Made by a program: the position numbers and the translations under genes. From Chloroflexota bacterium (lineage in GTDB: Bacteria; Chloroflexota; Anaerolineae; Aggregatilineales; J027): DNA of 64,000 nt. Of the stretch, positions 8,277 to 17,730 are shown piece after piece. Every line of letters begins with the position of its first letter. Within the stretch, counting starts at the first letter, position 1. The stretch lies in the NCBI GenBank assembly GCA_016234595.1, contig JACRBG010000051.1:1-64000 (forward strand), in the 5' to 3' direction. Under the pieces are notes generated by a model that was not told the DNA's origin, made no database searches, and was given only the letters and a program-made list of their open reading frames with translations.

Positions 8277-9440
8277 CTATTCTACCACGTTAATAATGGC
8301 ATTTAGGCCCGCATTCACATCGTCCACAACCTGATTCGCTACCTGACTAAGGGCGGCTTGTTTATCAGCGTGAGGGGAAACGCCGATGGCCTGAAATTCA
8401 ATCTCGACACCTGCCTCACGCAATAATTCCACCGCCAAGCGGGTAGCACGGATGCCCCCTGTTGAATCTTCAAACACCGTGACACGATTGGGTTGTTGGG
8501 TTAATTGAAATAATGGCCCGGTCAGTCGTTTTTGCTCAAATAAAAGCGCAGCAGCGTGAAGTGACGCAGCTTCTTGGCCGGAAATTGCCGCACCAATCGC
8601 TGCCAAGGCCTGCACTGGGTAGGGTTTGATGTATTCACCGGGGGTACGGTTATAATGCGAGGCTAACCACTGCATCCGCCCTGCCCCAATCAAGGGCACA
8701 TTATGGAAACCGAGTAGTTCCACCGCGAAATCGCCTTCGGGGGCATAACCAACAGGGCTAGAATCAGCATCGGCAGGAGGTAGGCTAGGGCGGGCAGTAA
8801 AAACTACAAAATCATGACTAGGGTGTTCACGCCATTGGAATAAAGAGGTTTTGCTAGCCTCGCTCAACAAGGGCACGTCATGCACCAACAAAGCACTTTC
8901 GCTTTCAAATGGGGCAGATATATCATAGGTTTTGGCAAAACCCTCGCTACCTAATGTATGCACCTGTTGGATGCGCGTGGTCGGAGTGTCAAGCGAGTAA
9001 ATATCGCCTAGGAACATTTGCAAAAAAGGATAAATTGAAGTGCGGGCTGATTCTTGTAAATAGGCGAGGGCATGGGGGGTCGGGGCATCTCCATTGAGAT
9101 TCCTTGCTGCAACTCGCCGCACATGACCCACAAAATCGGGGCGGGGATAGGCATTGGTCGACTTACGCATATTGGCAAACGTGCCATCGAGCGTGTCAGC
9201 CTGCAAATTTGGCTGGCGGATAAGGGCTTGGGTCAATAATAAACCAACCGCAAATGCCGCTGAATCCCATTCATTGGTAAGGCCACACGCTTCAAAAATC
9301 GAGATTTCGTCGTCGGTGAAATTAATGGAGGGCAGGCCCATCAAGGTAGCAAAATAATCAATAGTGCGGCGCAGGGCCACCTTGTAGCCCTCTGGATGGA
9401 TCAGAACGCCATCTACATCAAATAGCAGTATGTTTCGCAT
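8277..9440 (-). CDS. HAD-superfamily hydrolase
   Basis: Predicted phosphatase-like protein of 387 residues. HAD motif I is at the N-terminus (LLFDVDGVLIH, Asp8/Asp10), a motif-II-like Thr occurs in FVVFTARPS, and the acidic motif IV appears as TVFEDSTGGI near the C-terminus. The protein is larger than simple HAD phosphatases, with a long helical insertion between motifs I and II; the substrate cannot be guessed. No clear Shine-Dalgarno precedes the ATG, which starts 15 bases after livF, suggesting read-through from the transporter operon. Confidence 0.75.
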   Translation of the reverse strand: MRNILLFDVDGVLIHPEGYKVALRRTIDYFATLMGLPSINFTDDEISIFEACGLTNEWDSAAFAVGLLLTQALIRQPNLQADTLDGTFANMRKSTNAYPRPDFVGHVRRVAARNLNGDAPTPHALAYLQESARTSIYPFLQMFLGDIYSLDTPTTRIQQVHTLGSEGFAKTYDISAPFESESALLVHDVPLLSEASKTSLFQWREHPSHDFVVFTARPSLPPADADSSPVGYAPEGDFAVELLGFHNVPLIGAGRMQWLASHYNRTPGEYIKPYPVQALAAIGAAISGQEAASLHAAALLFEQKRLTGPLFQLTQQPNRVTVFEDSTGGIRATRLAVELLREAGVEIEFQAIGVSPHADKQAALSQVANQVVDDVNAGLNAIINVVE

Positions 9441-9455
9441 GAGATTTTAGGGGGA

Positions 9456-10250
9456 TCAGCCAAGCCAACGTTTGCGGCGCTTATAATGTTTGACCTCGCG
9501 GTAGCTCTTGCGTTCACCCTGTTGACCGAGGCCCAGATAAAATTCTTTGATATCTTCGTTAGAAATCAACTGCTCTTTGGTGCCATCCAACACAATGCGC
9601 CCGTTTTCCATGACATAACCATAATCCACCAAATCCAGCGCGGCACGGGCATTTTGTTCGACTAGCAAGACCGACAGGCCTTCTTGGGCACGAACCTGCT
9701 TGACGATCGAGAAAATTTCTTGTACCAATAACGGGGCTAATCCCAATGATGGCTCATCTAGCATCATCAGTTTGGGGTGGCCCATCAAAGCACGGCCAAT
9801 CACCAACATCTGTTGCTCACCACCGGATAGATAACCACTGGTGCGTCCACGCATATCACGCAGGCGGGGGAAATAATCATAGACTTTTTCAAGATCACGT
9901 TTAATCTCACGCCCACCTTGATAGACCATACCACCCACACGCAGATTTTCCTCGACGGTCAAATGGCGGAATAAAGGACGAGCCTCAATGACTTGAAAGA
10001 TGCCCTGACGCACAATATCTTCCGCCGATTGGCTGTCAATGCGCTGGCCTTCCCACGTGATCGAACCACGTGTGACTTCGCCATCTTCGCTGTGCAACAG
10101 GCCACTGATAGCCTTGAGCGTGGTACTTTTGCCTGCGCCATTTGGCCCCATCAGCGCAACCGCTTGACCCGGCAGCACTTTAAACGAAATACCACGCAGC
10201 ACTAAGATCACACTGCTATAAATAACTTCAATATTGTTGACTTCTAACAT
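9456..10250 (-). CDS. livF: Branched-chain-type ABC transporter, ATP-binding protein LivF
   Basis: ATPase subunit of a hydrophobic-amino-acid-type (HAAT) importer. The 264 residues show Walker A GPNGAGKST (35-43 region), the signature YLSGGEQQMLVIGRAL, Walker B LMMLDEPSLGL and the switch His motif LVEQNA. The C-terminal tail (about 20 residues, Lys/Arg-rich) is longer than in typical LivF. A GAGG ribosome binding site precedes the ATG. It is the last transporter gene of the cluster and lies behind an intercistronic hairpin. Confidence 0.93.
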   Translation of the reverse strand: MLEVNNIEVIYSSVILVLRGISFKVLPGQAVALMGPNGAGKSTTLKAISGLLHSEDGEVTRGSITWEGQRIDSQSAEDIVRQGIFQVIEARPLFRHLTVEENLRVGGMVYQGGREIKRDLEKVYDYFPRLRDMRGRTSGYLSGGEQQMLVIGRALMGHPKLMMLDEPSLGLAPLLVQEIFSIVKQVRAQEGLSVLLVEQNARAALDLVDYGYVMENGRIVLDGTKEQLISNEDIKEFYLGLGQQGERKSYREVKHYKRRKRWLG

Positions 10251-10263
10251 CTATAGTCGCCTC

Positions 10264-10305
10264 AAAAAAATATCCCACAGGGGAGAATTTTTAGGCGCTC
10301 CCCTG
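10264..10305 (-). terminator. Intercistronic hairpin between livK and livF
   Basis: On the - strand, CAGGGGAG and CTCCCCTG (8-bp perfect stem, 12-base loop, 10278-10305) are followed by TGGGATA and a run of seven T. The position just after the binding-protein gene fits partial termination or mRNA-end protection that raises binding-protein expression over the ATPase. Confidence 0.7.
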
Positions 10306-10323
10306 CTAGAAAATCAAATTAAT

Positions 10324-11724
10324 TTATTGGGGTACGTCAGCACCGCCGACGCGCAAATCGGGCAGTTCACGCAGTTCGGTCAGTGGGCCGATGGTGGGTT
10401 GGACTTGTCCGTCTGCCTCCACAAAATCAATGGCCCCAACATAGGCGTGCGTTTGTGAGCGGGTGTTTGCATCAAAGGCATATTCAACCATGCCCTGCAT
10501 CGCGGTGTATTGATACCCGGCGTTGAACAGATTGTAGATGGACTCACCTGTCACGGCTTCAAAACTGCCAGCTTCGTTGATCGCGCGGGTCATCACGTCA
10601 ATCCACAGATCGAGCAAAGCCCACGAGGTCAGATAGGCAATATTACGGGTCAGGAAAGCTGCGGTACGTTCTTCGTCATTGGTTGCCACGGATAGGCGAT
10701 TGGTAACCCATGCGTTGTTCACAATTTGAACACCGGGGTTATCCAATTGATCCCACCACAGATAAGGCAGTGTACCAATAACACCATCGGAGTCCGCACC
10801 CGCCAGACCATAGACTGATGTGTCCAAAATCCAGTTTGGGCCACCAATGAGAATTTTACCTTGTAGGCCAGCACCGACAACGGCACGAATAACCTGACTA
10901 GACCCAGTTGCGAGCGTGGTGGTGTAGATGATGTTCGCGCCAGCATCGGTGAGCTTCTTCAACTGACCTGACAGGTCGGGTGTACCGATAGGCAGGAAGT
11001 ATTCAGCACCTGCATAGCCAACACCCAAACTCTCGCAATAGGCACGGGTCTCGGCTGTGTCACTGGATTGACCAAAGGCGATGTTCCAGCTTAGATGCCC
11101 AATCTTGGGTTCACCTTCCATGCCCATGGACGCCCAATTTTCAGCCACATATTCGCAGAAAAGGCCCATTTGATCAACATAGGAAGGAATCGCAGCAAAA
11201 ACCCATCCGGGGGTTTGGTCTTCACCATAGAGCGATTTTTCACTGCCAGCAGCCAACAGAATGGGCATCTTGAGTTCGGCAGCTTGTTCACGCAGGTTTT
11301 CAGCATCGGTACTGGAGTACAGGAAGATGATGCGGGGTTTCTCATTGCCTTCACGCGAGGTGAAGTCGGCCCAATACTCAGTAGACTTGGCTGCATCACC
11401 ACCGGTGTCTTCATAGACCATCGAGATTTGAGCACCGCACAAACCACCGCCGCCCTCTTCCGAATTGAAGTAGGCCATCGCGTCGGTCAAACCAGCTACT
11501 AGTGGTTGGCTGATGGGCCGATAGGGGCCGCTGAGGTCGCCAAAGTGGAAGAATGATACTTCGCTGATACCTTCATCCGCCAGATTCACGGCACATTCGG
11601 TCCGTCCCGTTTGTTGATTAACCACGCGATCCGGGTTGGTTGGACGGTTCGCCAATGCTGAGGGTAGGGCGATGGTCGCCAACACCGCAATCAGCACAAG
11701 CAAAATCACAAAATGCTTTTTCAT
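10324..11724 (-). CDS. livK: Periplasmic-type substrate-binding protein of the Liv-type transporter
   Basis: Extracytoplasmic ligand-binding protein (type 1 periplasmic-binding fold) of 466 residues. The ATG at 11724 is chosen because AGGAG lies 10 bases upstream and the start gives a classic signal peptide (MKKHFVILLVLIAVLATIAL, cut after about residue 25); in-frame codons further upstream add a non-hydrophobic extension. Features include the VSFFHFGDLSGPY entrance motif and IIFLYSSTDAENLREQA. Ligand unknown: branched-chain or aromatic acids are plausible given the linked acyl-CoA ligase. Confidence 0.9.
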   Translation of the reverse strand: MKKHFVILLVLIAVLATIALPSALANRPTNPDRVVNQQTGRTECAVNLADEGISEVSFFHFGDLSGPYRPISQPLVAGLTDAMAYFNSEEGGGGLCGAQISMVYEDTGGDAAKSTEYWADFTSREGNEKPRIIFLYSSTDAENLREQAAELKMPILLAAGSEKSLYGEDQTPGWVFAAIPSYVDQMGLFCEYVAENWASMGMEGEPKIGHLSWNIAFGQSSDTAETRAYCESLGVGYAGAEYFLPIGTPDLSGQLKKLTDAGANIIYTTTLATGSSQVIRAVVGAGLQGKILIGGPNWILDTSVYGLAGADSDGVIGTLPYLWWDQLDNPGVQIVNNAWVTNRLSVATNDEERTAAFLTRNIAYLTSWALLDLWIDVMTRAINEAGSFEAVTGESIYNLFNAGYQYTAMQGMVEYAFDANTRSQTHAYVGAIDFVEADGQVQPTIGPLTELRELPDLRVGGADVPQ

Positions 11725-11848
11725 GGGAATTTTTCTCCTAAACTCGGTTTTTAAACGAACCAAAAACTAAATTAAAAGACAGTTTTTCCCTGATGCTCCC
11801 CCCCTCCCACCATGTATAGGAACTCCTTGATTTGACGTTATGATAGGG

Positions 11849-11854
11849 ATTATA
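11849..11854 (-). promoter_or_regulatory. Possible -10 element upstream of livK
   Basis: A perfect TATAAT (- strand) lies just after the livM stop and about 125 bases before livK, where a separate promoter for the binding protein would be expected. No convincing -35 box is found at 16-18 bases, so the call is tentative. Confidence 0.3.
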
Positions 11855-11856
11855 GC

Positions 11857-13014
11857 CTACACTTTAGTAAAGGGCCTTAAGCGCCACGCGGCCTGCAAAA
11901 TAGCCCAGCGATAGGCGATGCCCCTCGGCTGATATATCAAAAATAGCGCCAATAACATCCCTAACAACAGGGGCGGCAATGCGCCGGGGACATTGGCAGG
12001 GTTAATAAAAGTCAGCACTTCGACAATGCGTTTTTCAAACAAGTCACGCAACCAATGGACAATGTAGCGATCCATAAACAGGAAAAAGCCGACACCAAAA
12101 GTCGGGCCAAGCGCAAAACCCGCCCCGCCGATTACCAACATTGCCAACAAGCGAATGCTGACTTCAATGTTATAGGCGTCTTTGGTAATGTTGCCATCAA
12201 CATGGGCCTTTAGGCTTCCGGCAACACCCGCATAGACAGCACACACAAAAAAAGCCATCATTTTGTATTGAAACACATTGATACCCAACTGCTCGGCAGC
12301 TAGATCATTGTCTCGAATTGAAATCCAAGCACGCCCAACCCGACTGCGTAATAAGTTGCGAGCGGCTATCCACGTAAAGATGACAAAAAACAACACAATA
12401 TAATACTTATCGAGGGTGGTAGTAAATTCCTCACCAAAGATTTTGGCATTCGGCACGATCATTTCTGACCCACCAAAATCCAAATTGCGGAAAAAGTCAT
12501 GGATGAAGCCGATTGACTTGAACGGACGGGAAATTTTTTCGGCATCATAGCTGGTAAAAGCCCAAGGGATCATGAACTGTGCGCCTAGCGTTGCCATTGC
12601 CAGATAAAAACCTTTGACACGCAAGGCTGATAGGCCAAATAAAATACCCAGTAAGCCCGAAACCAAGGCGGCAATCGGTAGGGCAAACACAATTGAGAAA
12701 CCACTGTCGCGTACCAACAGGGCTGAGGTATAGGCCCCGACCATCATGAAGGCGGCCTGTCCCAATGAAATCTGCCCGTTATAGCCCAACAAAATATTGA
12801 GACCGGTGACTGAAATCAGGTAAATGCCACCGGTTGTCAAAATACTAAGGAGACGCAGGGGGATAAGGGTTGCTCCCAACCCACCTTGACTCGACAGCAG
12901 GGGCATGGCGATTAGCAGCAGCAGAAAAAAGGCCACCCAAAACAGGTCTACTCGTGTGCGGACAAGCGACTGATCTTGAATGTAGTTGACATCATAGATA
13001 CCACTAGGACGCAT
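11857..13014 (-). CDS. livM: Branched-chain-type ABC transporter, permease LivM
   Basis: Inner-membrane permease of 385 residues with about ten hydrophobic segments and the LivM signature GLNILLGYNGQISLGQAAF. The EAA-like coupling region (GRAWISIRDNDLAAEQLGI) is present. A GGAG ribosome binding site precedes ATG at 13014. It lies 14 bases after livH. A 132-base gap with a leader follows before livK. Confidence 0.93.
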   Translation of the reverse strand: MRPSGIYDVNYIQDQSLVRTRVDLFWVAFFLLLLIAMPLLSSQGGLGATLIPLRLLSILTTGGIYLISVTGLNILLGYNGQISLGQAAFMMVGAYTSALLVRDSGFSIVFALPIAALVSGLLGILFGLSALRVKGFYLAMATLGAQFMIPWAFTSYDAEKISRPFKSIGFIHDFFRNLDFGGSEMIVPNAKIFGEEFTTTLDKYYIVLFFVIFTWIAARNLLRSRVGRAWISIRDNDLAAEQLGINVFQYKMMAFFVCAVYAGVAGSLKAHVDGNITKDAYNIEVSIRLLAMLVIGGAGFALGPTFGVGFFLFMDRYIVHWLRDLFEKRIVEVLTFINPANVPGALPPLLLGMLLALFLIYQPRGIAYRWAILQAAWRLRPFTKV

Positions 13015-13028
13015 GGTGTATCAATCTC

Positions 13029-14318
13029 CTACACACGATCAATGCGCTTCTGACCAAAAAGGCCAGTCGGCTTGAAGTACAAAACAATAATCAACACAAT
13101 AAATGGGGCAAATTCTTGAGCGGCGGTGGTTGAAATGAACAAAATACTCAGTTGTTCAACGATGCCGATAATTATTCCACCGACCAATGCTCCCGTGACA
13201 GAATCCATGCCACCTAACAACACAGCAGGGAAGACACGCAGGGCCAACGCGGGAATGACAAGGGCGCTTAAACCCGACCCGCCCGTACCTTGAATCACCC
13301 CGGCGATACCTGCCATTACCGCAACCGTCCCCCAAACAATAGCAAGAATCAGGCGGACACGTAAACCGACACTTTCCGCCAAGATTTGATTTTCTGCTGT
13401 TGCCCGCATCGCCAGACCAATCGAGGTGTACTGGAATAACCATACAAACCCTACAAAAGTGGAAATGGCGATCGCAAAGCCCCATGTCAGGTTACGTGGG
13501 AAACGCAGAGGCTCACCTAAGGCACTTTTGGTATTGACCACATAATCGGGTAAGGCGCGTGGAGGCAAAATATCATACCCGATGACGGTATAAATCGTTT
13601 TGCCATTTTCATCTATCCCCGTAGGCACAGAAATTGGCTTCTTCTCACTTTGTTCAACAAACACAGGGATCGGGCGTTCATCTGCCCCCCAAATTAACTG
13701 GGTTGCGCCTTGAATAATAAAACCGACGGCCAGTGTCATCAAAATCGCCGTCAAGAGGGATTGGCCCAAGAGAGGTCGAATGGTAAAGCGTTCAATAAAC
13801 ATGCCGATTAAAATGCTACCGACAATGCCCGCCATGGCCCCACGTAGAATTTTGGATTCCTCTTGATTGAGTAGAAAAGCCATCCCGACAGCGGCAATAA
13901 TCGCAGGAATCAGGGCGATTTGGAAACGGCGACTGCTCAATAGCCCTAGCCATTTGCGTCCCGTTTTTTCGAGGCGTGCTTGCCAGCCTGAGCGTGCTTT
14001 TTTATCTTCACGGGTGGCAGACTGAACAGTCGTCACGCCAATGCCCATGGTCATAACTGCACCCACTACCAAAAAAGCCGTTGCCAGACTTAACCCAACC
14101 GTGACTTGATTGGATGCGCCGTTCTGGAATACTTGCCAGAAAAAAAGACCACCAATAAACATCAGCCAACCATGTGCAAAGTTAAACACACCCGAAGATT
14201 TGTTGATGATGACGATGCCGAGGGCCACCAGCGCATAAATGCCACCGCTGAGAATGCCCCAAATCGTAAATTGGATGATGTTAAAAAGACTCTGCCCGAA
14301 TATTTCTGCATCCGACAT
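13029..14318 (-). CDS. livH: Branched-chain-type ABC transporter, permease LivH (enlarged)
   Basis: Second permease of the importer, with the NFAHGWLMFIGG motif near the N-terminus and the coupling motif AMRATAENQILAESVGL. At 429 residues it is longer than the usual 290-310: there is an extra basic segment (about residues 95-130, with GWQARLEKTGRKWLGLLSSR) and an additional hydrophilic region of about 60 residues near 215-280. These may be an extra loop pair. GGAGAG precedes the ATG. Confidence 0.92.
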   Translation of the reverse strand: MSDAEIFGQSLFNIIQFTIWGILSGGIYALVALGIVIINKSSGVFNFAHGWLMFIGGLFFWQVFQNGASNQVTVGLSLATAFLVVGAVMTMGIGVTTVQSATREDKKARSGWQARLEKTGRKWLGLLSSRRFQIALIPAIIAAVGMAFLLNQEESKILRGAMAGIVGSILIGMFIERFTIRPLLGQSLLTAILMTLAVGFIIQGATQLIWGADERPIPVFVEQSEKKPISVPTGIDENGKTIYTVIGYDILPPRALPDYVVNTKSALGEPLRFPRNLTWGFAIAISTFVGFVWLFQYTSIGLAMRATAENQILAESVGLRVRLILAIVWGTVAVMAGIAGVIQGTGGSGLSALVIPALALRVFPAVLLGGMDSVTGALVGGIIIGIVEQLSILFISTTAAQEFAPFIVLIIVLYFKPTGLFGQKRIDRV

Positions 14319-14360
14319 AAAGAATAACTCTCCAAAATCTGGGTTTATTTTCTAAAGAAA

Positions 14361-16355
14361 CTAGTCGCCCGCCATTTGGGGCGTTTCAAGACCCCCTAAT
14401 TTGACCGCAGGCAAATCTTGGGTGTCGCCAACATCACGTACCCGTACTTCCATTTCGGTGTGCCCAACCCGTCCATCCCGATAACGTACCTCAGAGCGGA
14501 CAAGGAGCATGGCGTCCCCGCCGTAAATGGCGTTTAAGATGTCGCCATATTTTTGTTCCATAAACCGACGGCGCAATTTACGGGTACGGGTCAGTTCTTC
14601 TTCATCCGGGTCAAAGGCACGCGGCAGTATCACAAATCGGCGGATACGGGCAGGTTCAGGTAGGGTTTTATTGGTACGTTCGACGTCTTCCATGATAAGG
14701 TTGGCAATCTCATCACGTTGGGAGAGATCAACCATCGTGGTAAAAGATAAGCCGCGTTTTTCGGCCCAGCGTGCCACATTTTCAAAGTCGAGCGTAATAA
14801 GGGTGCTCACATAGGGCATGTCAAAGCCGCCAACCGCCATCGTGTCATGGATATAGGGGCTGAACTTGAGACGGCCTTCAATATATTGAGGGCTAAAAGG
14901 TTTCCCGCTGGACAGGCTGATGAGGTCGGACACCCGATCAAGGTAAATCAGATCGCCGTTTTCGTCCATATAACCAGCATCGCCTGTTTTGAACCAACCA
15001 TCGGGGGTCAAGGCTTTTTTGGTTTTTTCCTCATCCTTATAGTAGCCTGCAAAAACACTGCGGCTTTTGACCATGATTTCGCCATCTTCACCCAGTTTCA
15101 CCTCGACAGTGGGGGGGGCCTTGCCGACCGTGCCCACATGAACTTCACCGGGGTAATGGACCGTATGGGTTTGGCACTCGGTTGAGCCGTACAGTTGATG
15201 CAGATCAACATTAATGGCACGGAAAAAACGCAACACGTCGGGACTGAGAGCAGCCCCAGAGGTATAGGCGTAACGAATACGGGATAGGCCAAGTTTATCT
15301 CGCAGGGGGGCGTAGAGGGCCATTTCACCAATCAAACGCAGTACCTGTAGAATCGGGCCGGGGCGCTTGCCTTGTTCTTCAAGTTCAGCCAGCTTATAAC
15401 CAATCGGCAAAAAGCGATTGTAGAGCCAGCGATTAATCCATAATGAATCGGCAATGCGGGCCTGCACCAAGCTAACCAAACTTTCCCAGAGGCGGCTAGG
15501 GAATAGTAGCGTTACAGGAGCGATTTCCCGAATATCCTGCTGGACAGTTTCGGCTTTTTCGGGGAAATTCACTACTGTCGCGTCTATGACGTGGTAGGCT
15601 AGACCGAGGCTTTGTTCGGTAATCCATGCCAGCGGGCTAAAAGACACGTAGTCATCATTTTGATAGACGGGCATGAGAGTCTGTACATGGCGTGACCCAT
15701 AGATTAAGTTACGGTGTAGTACCATCGCCCCTTTAGGCAAGCTCGTCGTGCCGCTGGTATAGCTCAATATAGCAATGTCATCGCCATTGCCCTGCGCCAC
15801 CAATTCTTCATAGATACCGGGGTGGTTTTGGGCATATTCACGACCTAAAGCCTCGACCCCGCTAAATGAGATCAGCCAGTCATCATGATACCCGCGCAGG
15901 CTCTTTTCGTCCCAATAAATCACCCGCCTCACGTTGGGCACTTTGGCGCGGATTTCAAGGGCGTGATCAACCTGTTCTTGGTCTTGGGCCAACAAGAATA
16001 CGGATTCTGAATTATTCAGCACGTATTCCAGTTCGCGCGGGGTGGCATCGGTAAATACCCCAATGGTGATACCGCCAGCTGATTGAGCCGCGAGTTCAGC
16101 CCAATAGTATTCGGGGTCGTTATCCCCCACGATGCTCATTTTGTCGCCGCGCTGCAAGCCCATGCTGACCAACCCCAGACAAAAATCATGGATGTGCTGG
16201 AAGCTCGCGTGCCATGTATATTCCTGCCAGATACCAAAACGTTTTTTGCGGATGGCGGCATGTCCACTGAGTCGCTTGGCAGTTTTCAGAAAATATTTAG
16301 GCAGGGTATCGGCATCAGCCGCTAATGGGCCAATTGGGTCATTTGAAATAGTCAT
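14361..16355 (-). CDS. Long-chain acyl-CoA synthetase / AMP-dependent acid ligase
   Basis: Adenylate-forming CoA ligase of 664 residues. The AMP-binding P-loop YTSGTTSLPKGA is at about 199-210, followed by the YGSTE-type motif (LYGSTECQT), the hinge region (GDAGYMDENGDLIYLDRVSD) and a C-terminal domain. It sits between livG and livH, a position known for Liv-type clusters that import carboxylic acids and activate them with CoA. Substrate could be a branched-chain, aromatic or long-chain acid; the sequence alone does not say. A GAGG ribosome binding site precedes the ATG. Confidence 0.9.
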   Translation of the reverse strand: MTISNDPIGPLAADADTLPKYFLKTAKRLSGHAAIRKKRFGIWQEYTWHASFQHIHDFCLGLVSMGLQRGDKMSIVGDNDPEYYWAELAAQSAGGITIGVFTDATPRELEYVLNNSESVFLLAQDQEQVDHALEIRAKVPNVRRVIYWDEKSLRGYHDDWLISFSGVEALGREYAQNHPGIYEELVAQGNGDDIAILSYTSGTTSLPKGAMVLHRNLIYGSRHVQTLMPVYQNDDYVSFSPLAWITEQSLGLAYHVIDATVVNFPEKAETVQQDIREIAPVTLLFPSRLWESLVSLVQARIADSLWINRWLYNRFLPIGYKLAELEEQGKRPGPILQVLRLIGEMALYAPLRDKLGLSRIRYAYTSGAALSPDVLRFFRAINVDLHQLYGSTECQTHTVHYPGEVHVGTVGKAPPTVEVKLGEDGEIMVKSRSVFAGYYKDEEKTKKALTPDGWFKTGDAGYMDENGDLIYLDRVSDLISLSSGKPFSPQYIEGRLKFSPYIHDTMAVGGFDMPYVSTLITLDFENVARWAEKRGLSFTTMVDLSQRDEIANLIMEDVERTNKTLPEPARIRRFVILPRAFDPDEEELTRTRKLRRRFMEQKYGDILNAIYGGDAMLLVRSEVRYRDGRVGHTEMEVRVRDVGDTQDLPAVKLGGLETPQMAGD

Positions 16356-16378
16356 CGCAAAACCTCAAAAAAATATTC

Positions 16379-17230
16379 TTAGACAGCCTCTTCGCCAAGA
16401 TAGGCTTCAATAACTTTCGGGTCGCGGCGGATTTCGTCGGGCGTACCCTCCGCGATTTTCTGTCCAAAGTCGAGTACGACAATGCGATCCGCAATATCCA
16501 TGACCAAGCCCATGTCATGCTCAATTAGAACCATTGTCGTGCCGTTGTAGTCATGAATATCGAGGATAAAACGAGCCATATCTTCTTTTTCTTCGACATT
16601 CATGCCGGCCATTGGCTCATCTAACAACAGTAATTTGGGCTGTAACACCAGCGCACGGCCCAATTCGACCCGTTTACGCAAACCATAGGACAACGTTCCA
16701 ACGGTGCGCTTGCGGACATGATTCATTTCAAGAAAATCAATGACTTCCTCGACAATGGCCCGATTCTCAATATCTTCTTGAATAGCAGGCTTCCAATATT
16801 TGCCGATGGAATCTCGTAGGTTGGGGGGCAAAAATTTAAAAATATCCCAATAGACCGCACCGCTGATGAGACCGGACTTCATAAAAATATGCCGTGCCGC
16901 CATCAGATTATCGAGCGTGGTCATGTGGGTGTAGAGAGCGATGTTTTGGAAAGTACGGGCAATGCCGAGCGGGGCACGTTTATAGGTGGGCAGATGGGTA
17001 ATGTCTTGGCCCTCGAATAGGATGCGGCCTTGTTGGGGATGGTAAAAGCCACTGATGCTGTTAATGGTGCTGGTTTTACCCGCCCCATTTGGGCCAATGA
17101 TGGCAAAAATTTCACCATGATTGACTTTGAAATCCACATTTTGGATGGCTTTGATGCCACCAAAACTAAGTGAGATTTTCTCAACGTGCAAGATTGGGCC
17201 GCTGGGAGCGCCATTTTCCGCCGGGGGCAT
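16379..17230 (-). CDS. livG: Branched-chain-type ABC transporter, ATP-binding protein LivG
   Basis: Second ATPase of the importer, 283 residues and first gene of the operon. It has Walker A GPNGAGKTS, a modified signature LSYGLRKRVELGRAL, Walker B LLLLDEPMAGM and the LivG-specific insertion after Walker A with NIALYTHMTTLDNLMAARH. AGAGGA precedes the ATG. A promoter with near-consensus boxes lies about 50-80 bases upstream. Confidence 0.94.
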   Translation of the reverse strand: MPPAENGAPSGPILHVEKISLSFGGIKAIQNVDFKVNHGEIFAIIGPNGAGKTSTINSISGFYHPQQGRILFEGQDITHLPTYKRAPLGIARTFQNIALYTHMTTLDNLMAARHIFMKSGLISGAVYWDIFKFLPPNLRDSIGKYWKPAIQEDIENRAIVEEVIDFLEMNHVRKRTVGTLSYGLRKRVELGRALVLQPKLLLLDEPMAGMNVEEKEDMARFILDIHDYNGTTMVLIEHDMGLVMDIADRIVVLDFGQKIAEGTPDEIRRDPKVIEAYLGEEAV

Positions 17231-17280
17231 ATTTTTTAAGTTCCTCTAAAATTCAAAGCTCTAAGTAGTTCAGTTCACAC

Positions 17281-17308
17281 ATTGTAGACGATTCACAGTA
17301 AAAGTCAA
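17281..17308 (-). promoter_or_regulatory. Sigma70-type promoter of the liv operon
   Basis: On the - strand TTGACT (-35, 17303-17308) is separated by 16 bases from TACAAT (-10, 17281-17286). Transcription would start near 17274, giving a leader of about 44 bases to livG. Confidence 0.75.
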
Positions 17309-17406
17309 ACACCTACTTATTGGGGTTTAGCCACCGCTAGTCAGCTTTTCACGAATAGGGTAGAGTATGGGGAGTGTGCTATCAACCATTGAAAGGAAAC
17401 GGGGTT

Positions 17407-17724
17407 ATGAACCGTCGAACTGTTTTTGGTTTGTTACTGCTCCTCCTGCTGATCATCTTTTTGGCGCAAAATACCCAAGATGCCACCGTCAAATTTTTGT
17501 TCCTCGAAGAATCGGTTCCACAGACCGTCGCTATTTTGATTTCAACCTTAATCGGGATTTTCTTCGGGGTCTTTGGGCCAAAGATTTTGGATTTCCTGTA
17601 TGAATCTCGCAAGGAAAGACAAGAAAAGGAAAAGCTCAAACAAGAAGTGACCGCCGTTGCCAAGTCCACAGCCGAAGAAGTTTTGAACGAAGCGAACCTT
17701 ACCAACACTGACCCAAACAAATAA
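17407..17724 (+). CDS. LapA-like (DUF1049) small membrane protein
   Basis: 105-residue protein with two transmembrane segments (about 4-20 and 38-60) followed by a charged coiled-coil tail (ESRKERQEKEKLKQE), the architecture of the lipopolysaccharide-assembly protein A domain family. The motif FLAQNTQDATVKFLF between the segments is typical. ATG at 17407 is chosen over the GTG at 17374: AAAGGAAA precedes it and the first TM segment then begins normally. It is followed 6 bases later by the MscS-type channel gene, likely co-transcribed. Confidence 0.8.
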   Translation: MNRRTVFGLLLLLLLIIFLAQNTQDATVKFLFLEESVPQTVAILISTLIGIFFGVFGPKILDFLYESRKERQEKEKLKQEVTAVAKSTAEEVLNEANLTNTDPNK

Positions 17725-17730
17725 CCACCC

